Under the pieces are notes generated by a model that was given only the letters and a program-made list of their open reading frames with translations, was not told the DNA's origin and made no database searches. The position numbers and the translations under genes were made by a program. DNA of 63,244 nt. It comes from AC-37 sp036389835 (GTDB lineage: Bacteria > Actinomycetota > Thermoleophilia > Solirubrobacterales > Thermoleophilaceae). The stretch covers positions 1 to 63,244 of the forward strand of contig DASVWC010000110.1 in the NCBI GenBank assembly GCA_036389835.1, in the 5' to 3' direction. Below are positions 59,401 to 63,244 of this stretch, one piece after another (position 1 is the stretch's first letter; each line of letters begins with the position of its first letter).

Positions 59401-60374
59401 TAGGCGGGCGCGCCGGCCGGGGCGGCCTCGGCCACCACGTCGGCGGCGTCCTTGACGAGGACGCTCGTGCCGGGCGTCGGGGTCCAGGTGTGGTCGCTCA
59501 GACTGCGGTCGTCGGCGGCGCTGCGGCAGGCGCCGGCGAGCGGCGTCACGGCCATGTCGAGCACGGGCTGCTTGACGTCCCAGGAGTAGAGCTGCTGGTC
59601 CTTGCTGAAGCCCTTGCCGGTGTCCTTGTCCTTGAGGTCGAAGTCCGCCTTGATCGGCTTGTCGTCCTTGTCCCGGCACTCGACGACCGGCGACCAGTCC
59701 GCGTCCTTGTCGAGCATGCGTGCGAGCGCCTGGATCGCGTTGTACTGGTCGGGGTCAACCGCGGGGTCCGGGAAGACGTGGTCGTGGCGGACGACCGTGG
59801 CCGTCGCGGGCTGGATGCTGGCCAGGTTCGGGTGGTGCTGGACGAACGTGGCGGCGGTCTCCTCGGTCGTGACGAGCCGCTGCGCGTGGAGGAGGACCTC
59901 GATGGCCTCGTCCGGGTCCTCGGGCAGCTCCTCGACGCCGAGGGCGGCGAGCTTCCCGCTGTGGACGCGCGGCTTGTCCGTCAGGTTCGCTCGGTGGTTG
60001 AGGCGGAGGTGCTCCACCGAGTGCCGCGCGTAGAGCGCGAAGGTGCGGCGGTGGTAGGCCTCGAGGTGGGCCTCCGGCAGGTGCATGGCCATGAGCACGC
60101 ACTGGTCGAGATGGACGTCCGGCGGGGTCGGCCGGACGACCTGGACGAAGCGAATCGAGTCGTCGTCGAAGTGCTCGTCCGCGACCTCGGCGGAGTGGCT
60201 GAAGCGGAGGCGGGCCTGGTCGGAAAGAGCGCCGAGAGCCACGTTGGCGGCGCCTGCCTGCGGCGGACCCTCGGGACCGTGGGCTCTGAGCTCGTAGTGA
60301 CTGGAGCCGAGGACCTGGACCCTGAGTTCGTCAGGGTCGGGCACATGGCGAAGATCGAAGTGGAAGAGGGCCAT
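56478..60374 (-). CDS. 1298-aa NHL-repeat protein with hydrophobic helical core
   Basis: ATG 60374 has GGAGG seven bases upstream (60382-60386). No signal peptide. Layout: residues ~1-300 soluble mixed region with HRRTFALYARHSVEHLRLNH; ~300-440 beta-rich; ~440-560 strongly hydrophobic helices (YGVPVFLMVLGQKLTATKT, ALIAIGGSLATAGIASYTAI, AAAISSAFGPVGWVFKGAAA); ~560-900 beta-rich; NHL-like blades at ~918-950 (GPAALAVAPDGRILVLETLN) and ~1130-1210. LFxL/GxxWxIxD-type modules lie at ~960-1075 and ~1227-1298 (PLFTLPLG, GAWQVKDG). A soluble protein with a buried-helix block could insert into membranes, as pore formers do; this is inference. First gene of the operon. Not assigned to a known family. 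Confidence 0.65.
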   Translation of the reverse strand: MALFHFDLRHVPDPDELRVQVLGSSHYELRAHGPEGPPQAGAANVALGALSDQARLRFSHSAEVADEHFDDDSIRFVQVVRPTPPDVHLDQCVLMAMHLPEAHLEAYHRRTFALYARHSVEHLRLNHRANLTDKPRVHSGKLAALGVEELPEDPDEAIEVLLHAQRLVTTEETAATFVQHHPNLASIQPATATVVRHDHVFPDPAVDPDQYNAIQALARMLDKDADWSPVVECRDKDDKPIKADFDLKDKDTGKGFSKDQQLYSWDVKQPVLDMAVTPLAGACRSAADDRSLSDHTWTPTPGTSVLVKDAADVVAEAAPAGAPAYKWTVDDETIHFGIGATASTITVDSSDNFTINVRNWHNRTFYVGYYLLDENKAPVGNAHLLEQLSAANSIAGIPCPIDPTTLKLNLEGHAGVTLMFGSLGTSDWDPDVSWRGALLTGFWNYGVPVFLMVLGQKLTATKTYERIMKDPDTVKALIAIGGSLATAGIASYTAIEKSSKYLISLADTVASMALKHGMEAFAEWLAGQVTAAAISSAFGPVGWVFKGAAALMNVEGMVITTAEVLASPATVRVTCSRAIDVSVNLHPDPKHGESGRPETAIWPAIAERWYATLMYKDGTSRLLHGELPKGASAKRVPVTFKDIPADGQFRILFGVYSASGWLAGAWQSDWTAARPNKGTSLDLGDHTISESLVPLAGDTQYVFKERIAYAGGAFAWQPGGAPPAATSAALDCGASGTLCELVGATLNNSAFQLGYAWRSSGQNLPPDSPSSPPSNAQLYSLQNLSVLAEPGSRRIRADVGLTNRPALAYAPSTNSTDRIDETNFVVDPRGGGMHLRQVLLDGSQATFGLGAHDLKSWGSFPLENVDAAAVHPSNAIIACSWKNRKLMILPLPGAPTTDDRAPMALSVSGQGLREGLMQGPAALAVAPDGRILVLETLNSRVQAFDTKGNPVPSFTPGPVLFELDTAAVAPTLDKGEVPDALQDALHDAGAGLLCTIDASFAAQLDSARYQPQKDPLIAELARNQILLAYDPEHMEDPSASTQIKVAKAGSSWTITDPRQASWQLLAEDGAISVYPRIGRPEIRAEKAGQRWLVVDGVSGAAFKLEPSSTAGRTAVRNCTSFFALKGLRDRVLTHLDLAVEAQGYVYVLSHQQNGTEPSDYLLDVYGPDGSWVFRTPDPSKSKTPQNVVAGKLAVDIWRNLYALTYETVHGPNGDPQPGVAHWTPTPPLFTLPLGRQAGYAQPNIGAVQQDFAAHSIRLSNQAFVTTLAPNGAWQVKDGASVWDVYRSGDGLQVYSLSA

Positions 60375-60501
60375 CGAACCACCTCCAGTCGACGAGTCAC
60401 GGCGATCATCTACGGCCCGCGCGCCCAGGTCAACCCCGATTCGACGTTGGTTGCGGGGGAGGGAAATCTCCGGAGCGGACGGCGGGTCTCGACCGCGCGC
60501 T
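60375..60501. promoter_or_regulatory. Upstream region of the TULIP/STAND operon
   Basis: 127 bases separate the operon's first ATG from the end of the Vgb-like gene on the same strand. Apart from the GGAGG site at 60382-60386 I see only a slightly AT-richer patch (60428-60475) that could hold the promoter. No convincing -10/-35 pair or dyad. Confidence 0.3.
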
Positions 60502-61305
60502 CTAGCGCCGCGTGGCGACCACGGGGACCGTCACGCGGGACGCGACGCGGCCGCCCTCGATCAGCTCGACCACGACCTGCAGCTTGCCCGCGCGCAGCCC
60601 GCGTGGAAGCGGCAGGCGCAGCGTGTGCCGGCCGGCGGCCAGCTTCCGGCTGGTCCGGCTGAGCGCGCGTCGCTTGGCGCCGGCCGCCGGCTGGAGCCGG
60701 GCGGCGACCTTCAGGCGGCGCGCGAGGTCGAGGCGTATCGCGAGATTGCGACGGCCGCGCGGCGGCACGGTCAGCCGTCGCGGCTTGACCCCGAGCACCC
60801 GCCCCGGGCGGGTGGGCTGCGTGACCGTGCCGCCCCCGGGGCCGCCGCCCGCCGGCGGCCGGGCCGAATCGGGCAGCAGGCGTCCAATTCGGTCGCCGTT
60901 CCGCTCCGTGAACCACAGAGCGCCATCCGGTCCGGTCGCGATCCCGCCTGGCCCGCTGTCGGGATTCGGCAGGGGGAACTCGGTGATCACGCCGCCGGGG
61001 GTGACCCGGCCGATCGCGTCGCCCGCCGCGTTCGACTCGGTGAACCAGACGGCCCCGTCGGGCCCGGCGGCTATGCCCCAGAGGGACGTGCCCGCGCGCG
61101 GGAGCGAGAAGCTCGCGACCTGCCCGCCGGTCGTAACTCTCGTGATCCGCGCAACGCTGAGCTCCGTGAACCAGATCGCCCCGTCGGGCCCGGCTGTGAG
61201 CTGGAACGGGTCAATGCCGCGGTCGAGCGAGTACTTGCGGATCGTGCGCGGCCCGCTCGACGGGATCCGTCCCACGACGTGCTCGCTCTTGTTGGTGAAC
61301 CACAT
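60502..61305 (-). pseudogene. Vgb-like beta-propeller, C-terminal fragment after in-frame stop
   Basis: 267 codons from an internal ATG; the frame is open back to the TAG at 61420-61422 and is the same frame as the upstream fragment. Blades of the virginiamycin-B-lyase type repeat here: AGPDGAIWFTELSVARITRV, AGPDGAVWFTESNAAGDAIG and TGPDGALWFTERNGDRIGRL. A basic Ig-like C-terminal domain follows (LKVAARLQPAAGAKRRALSR). Without the first blades and signal peptide it is unlikely to be exported or fold as a ring, unless the stop is read through or is a sequence error. Confidence 0.6.
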
Positions 61306-61419
61306 GCCGTCGTCGGGGCCGAGAGTCGGGCCGCGGCTCGCGTGGCCGCCGGGGATACCCGCTCCGTCGATCTTCGTGCACTCGTCCGGCTCGAGGTTGG
61401 TCCCCAGCGAGCAGATCTC

Positions 61420-61899
61420 CTAGTACGCCTCGTCACGGGCAGGCGAGGCCGCGCTCGTGACGATGATCGACACGGAGAACCACGGCCTGCCGTCGGGGGC
61501 GACGGCTATGTGCTCGGGTGACCGCACTCCGGTGGAGCAGGTCGGGGCGCAGGTCTGGGTCGACACCTCCTGGGCCCGCCCGTCGAGCTCCAACCGGCCC
61601 ACCTGGCTGGCCAGGTTGTCGGTATAGAAGAGGGCGTCGGGACCGGCTGCGATGGCCCGCGGAGCGCCGTTCGGCTCGGGTAGCGCGAATGCGCTCACCC
61701 GGCCGTCGATCGTGATCCGCCCGACGCGCCGGAGCCCCGGCTCGGTGAACCAGAGGGCGCCGTCCGGTCCGGCGACGATCTCCTGCGGCTCGCTCCCGTC
61801 GGCGACGCGGTACTCCGTGATCGTGGCCGCACCCGCCGCCGCCGCGCAGGCCGTGCAGAGGGCCACCGCCACGAGGAGGACGCCTGCGGCCCTGAGCAT
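61420..61899 (-). pseudogene. Vgb-like beta-propeller, N-terminal fragment ending at an amber codon
   Basis: 159 codons from ATG 61899. The signal peptide ends near AAAGA. Blades AGPDGALWFTEPGLRRVGRI and APDGRPWFSVSIIVTSAA then stop at TAG (61420-61422) in mid-propeller. The same frame continues beyond the stop (EICSLGTNLEPDECTKIDGA) into the blades of the next fragment, giving a 465-residue protein if read through. This is one gene interrupted by a single nonsense codon. Confidence 0.65.
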
Positions 61900-62061
61900 C
61901 TAGCGAGCGTACGCCCGCACCGGCGCCCGCGCGCCAGGTCTCGCCGGGGTCCCAGCCGGGTCGAGTTCAGGGTGCGGTTTCAGGGTCCGTCCCCGATGAG
62001 CGCGCGGCACCGTCGCTGGAAGATCGCGCCATGTCAGCGACCCAACCAGGAGGGAATCGAC
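61900..62061. other. Divergent gap between Vgb-like gene and MMPL transporter
   Basis: 162 bases. AGGAGGG (62048-62054) is the ribosome site for the MMPL gene, seven bases before its GTG. The remainder shows no hairpin, ORF or RNA gene that I can support; both promoters should lie here. Confidence 0.4.
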
Positions 62062-63244
62062 GTGGCTAGACATCTCTATCGACTCGGTGGGTGGGCATTC
62101 GACCACCGCCGCCTCGTGCTCGCGGGGTGGGCGCTGGTGCTCGCCGCCGTGCTGTTCGCCTCGAGCGCCTTCAGCGGGACGTTCTCGACCAAGTTCGAGG
62201 TCCCCGGGACCGAGTCGCAGCGCGCGCAGGACCTGCTCCACGAGAAGTACGCCGGCGCGGGCGGCGCCTCCGCGCGCGTCGTCTACGAGGCGCCGGAGGG
62301 CGAGAAGCTCACGGACCCCGAGAACGAGGCGGCGATCATGGAGTCGGCGCAGCGCGCCGGCGAGGCCAAGGACGTGACCAAGGTCATCGACCCGTTCACG
62401 GCCCACGCGATCAGCAAGGACGGCCGGATCGGCTACGCCGACGTGATCTACCCGATGCCGGCCGACGAGGTCGACGACACCGCGCGGGACGAGCTGGAGA
62501 AGAGCGCCGAGCCGGCGACGGCCGCCGGCATGGAGGTCGAGTTCGGCGGCGGCCTCGTGACCGACGAGGCCGAGGCGGGCTCCGAGAAGCTCGGCATGAT
62601 GATCGGCTTCCTGGTCCTGGCTATCACGCTGGGCTCGCTCGTCGCCGCCGGCCTGCCGCTGCTCACCGCGATGCTCGGCGTCGGCATCTCCGTCGGTGCG
62701 ATCACCGCACTGACAGGCGCCTTCGAGCTGACCGAGACGGCGCCGACGCTGGCCACGATGCTCGGCCTGGCGGTGGGCATCGACTACACGCTGTTCATCC
62801 TGTCCCGGCACCGCACGCAGCTGGCCGCGGGCATGGACCCCGAGGAGTCCACGGCCCGGGCGGTGGGGACGGCCGGGTCGGCCGTCGTCTTCGCGGGCCT
62901 CACCGTGGTCATCGCCCTGTCGGGCCTCGCGGTCGTCGGCATCCCGTTCCTGACCGTGATGGGCGTGGGCGCGGCCGGGGCCGTGCTGGTGGCCGTCCTC
63001 GTCGCCCTCACGCTGCTGCCCGCGCTGCTCGGCTTCGCCGGCGCGCGCCTGGCCCCCCGCCCCGGCTCACGTGCCGCCCGCCGCGAGCTGGCCGACGCGC
63101 AGGAGACCACCGGCGTCGGCGGCTCGATGGGTGCCCGCTGGACGCGGCTGATCACCCGGCGCCCGCTGCTGACCGTGCTCGCCGTCCTCGCGGGGCTCGT
63201 CGTCCTGGCGATCCCGGCCCCTCAGCTGCAGCTCGCGCTGCCCG
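62062..63244 (+). CDS. MMPL family (RND-type) transporter, cut by the window edge
   Basis: 394 codons from a GTG at 62062; the 3' end is outside. Layout matches MmpL/actinorhodin-type exporters: cytosolic start (LYRLGGWAFDHRRLVLAGWA), first helix, ~130-residue extracytoplasmic domain, then a helix block with LGMMIGFLVLAITLGSLVAA, TLATMLGLAVGIDYTLFILSRH (the family GxDY signature carrying the proton-relay Asp-Tyr) and AGSAVVFAGLTVVIALSGLA. A second half beginning RLITRRPLLTVLAVL is cut. These proton-driven pumps export lipids or drugs. No regulator is seen next to it. Confidence 0.9.
   Translation, partial: MARHLYRLGGWAFDHRRLVLAGWALVLAAVLFASSAFSGTFSTKFEVPGTESQRAQDLLHEKYAGAGGASARVVYEAPEGEKLTDPENEAAIMESAQRAGEAKDVTKVIDPFTAHAISKDGRIGYADVIYPMPADEVDDTARDELEKSAEPATAAGMEVEFGGGLVTDEAEAGSEKLGMMIGFLVLAITLGSLVAAGLPLLTAMLGVGISVGAITALTGAFELTETAPTLATMLGLAVGIDYTLFILSRHRTQLAAGMDPEESTARAVGTAGSAVVFAGLTVVIALSGLAVVGIPFLTVMGVGAAGAVLVAVLVALTLLPALLGFAGARLAPRPGSRAARRELADAQETTGVGGSMGARWTRLITRRPLLTVLAVLAGLVVLAIPAPQLQLALP

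Noticed and set aside
48735..60374. Identification of the operon as a known contractile-injection or toxin-complex locus
   Set aside because: No sheath, tube, baseplate, AAA ATPase or Tc-toxin components are present; only loose architectural resemblance of large beta-rich proteins.
61420..61422. Selenocysteine, pyrrolysine or other recoding at the amber codon
   Set aside because: TAG could in principle be pyrrolysine, but no Pyl genes or insertion element are seen and the position is in an ordinary propeller loop; mutation or error is more likely.

Overview
This is a very G+C-rich chromosomal window with strong G/C third-position bias, frequent GTG/TTG starts and 4-nt ATGA/GTGA gene overlaps. 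Many secreted proteins end in Arg-rich, Ig-like or low-complexity tails. Together with Tat signals, LPxTG anchoring, wax-ester synthase and an EthA-like monooxygenase this points to an actinobacterium. The style resembles Thermoleophilia/Solirubrobacterales, but that placement is inference, with no marker gene behind it. I see no rRNA, tRNA, CRISPR array, insertion sequence or phage gene. Genes are packed head-to-tail in short operons on both strands, and only a few gaps exceed 130 bases.

Layout. 1-1447 (-): an operon of a secreted protein, a lipoprotein and a proline-rich ORF that runs off the left edge. 1617-4108 (+): PhoD-type phosphatase and a small membrane protein. 4132-9379 (-): quinone oxidoreductase, then a redox operon (small membrane protein, ApbE flavinyltransferase, ferric-reductase-like protein) leading into a secreted esterase. 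9486-12540 (+): a thioredoxin-reductase-like flavoprotein without CxxC, a solute-binding lipoprotein and a cation-efflux protein. 12616-15464 (-): amine oxidase coupled to a beta-propeller. 15537-22488 (+): benzoylformate-decarboxylase-like enzyme, Ser/Thr kinase, Thr-rich surface protein, SDR enzyme, ceramidase-like protein. 22491-25829: mixed small genes including SecG. 25497-29329: cytochrome c maturation genes (CcmI-like, CcmF, Cys-type CcmE). 29354-32040 (-): cupin, RsbW-like ATPase, a sortase-anchored blue copper protein, lipoproteins. 32127-34667: valS. 34690-38607: membrane protein divergent from a MerR operon. 38604-43167: WS/DGAT, small exported proteins, DUF4383 protein, EthA-like monooxygenase. 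43217-48727 (+): LamG/PKD giant with a frameshift, then a metal-dependent hydrolase. 48735-60374 (-): an unusual six-gene operon. 60502-61899 (-): Vgb-like propeller broken by an amber codon. 62062 to the end (+): MMPL transporter, cut by the edge.

The most interesting locus is 48735-60374. Three large proteins without signal peptides are translationally coupled. The first (1298 aa) has hydrophobic central helices and NHL-like repeats. The second (556 aa) matches, by eye, the two-barrel plan of animal BPI/LBP/CETP (TULIP) lipid-binding proteins, including the proline-rich inter-barrel linker. The third (754 aa) is a pentapeptide-repeat protein. The first and third share a repeated module (an LFxL motif, then a spacer, then GxxWxIxD). 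Downstream lie a STAND NTPase with a TPR-like C-terminus, a SAM methyltransferase and a membrane-anchored coiled-coil protein. A sensor/switch NTPase beside putative lipid-binding and membrane-active proteins is consistent with a conflict, lysis or lipid-handling system. That function is inference.
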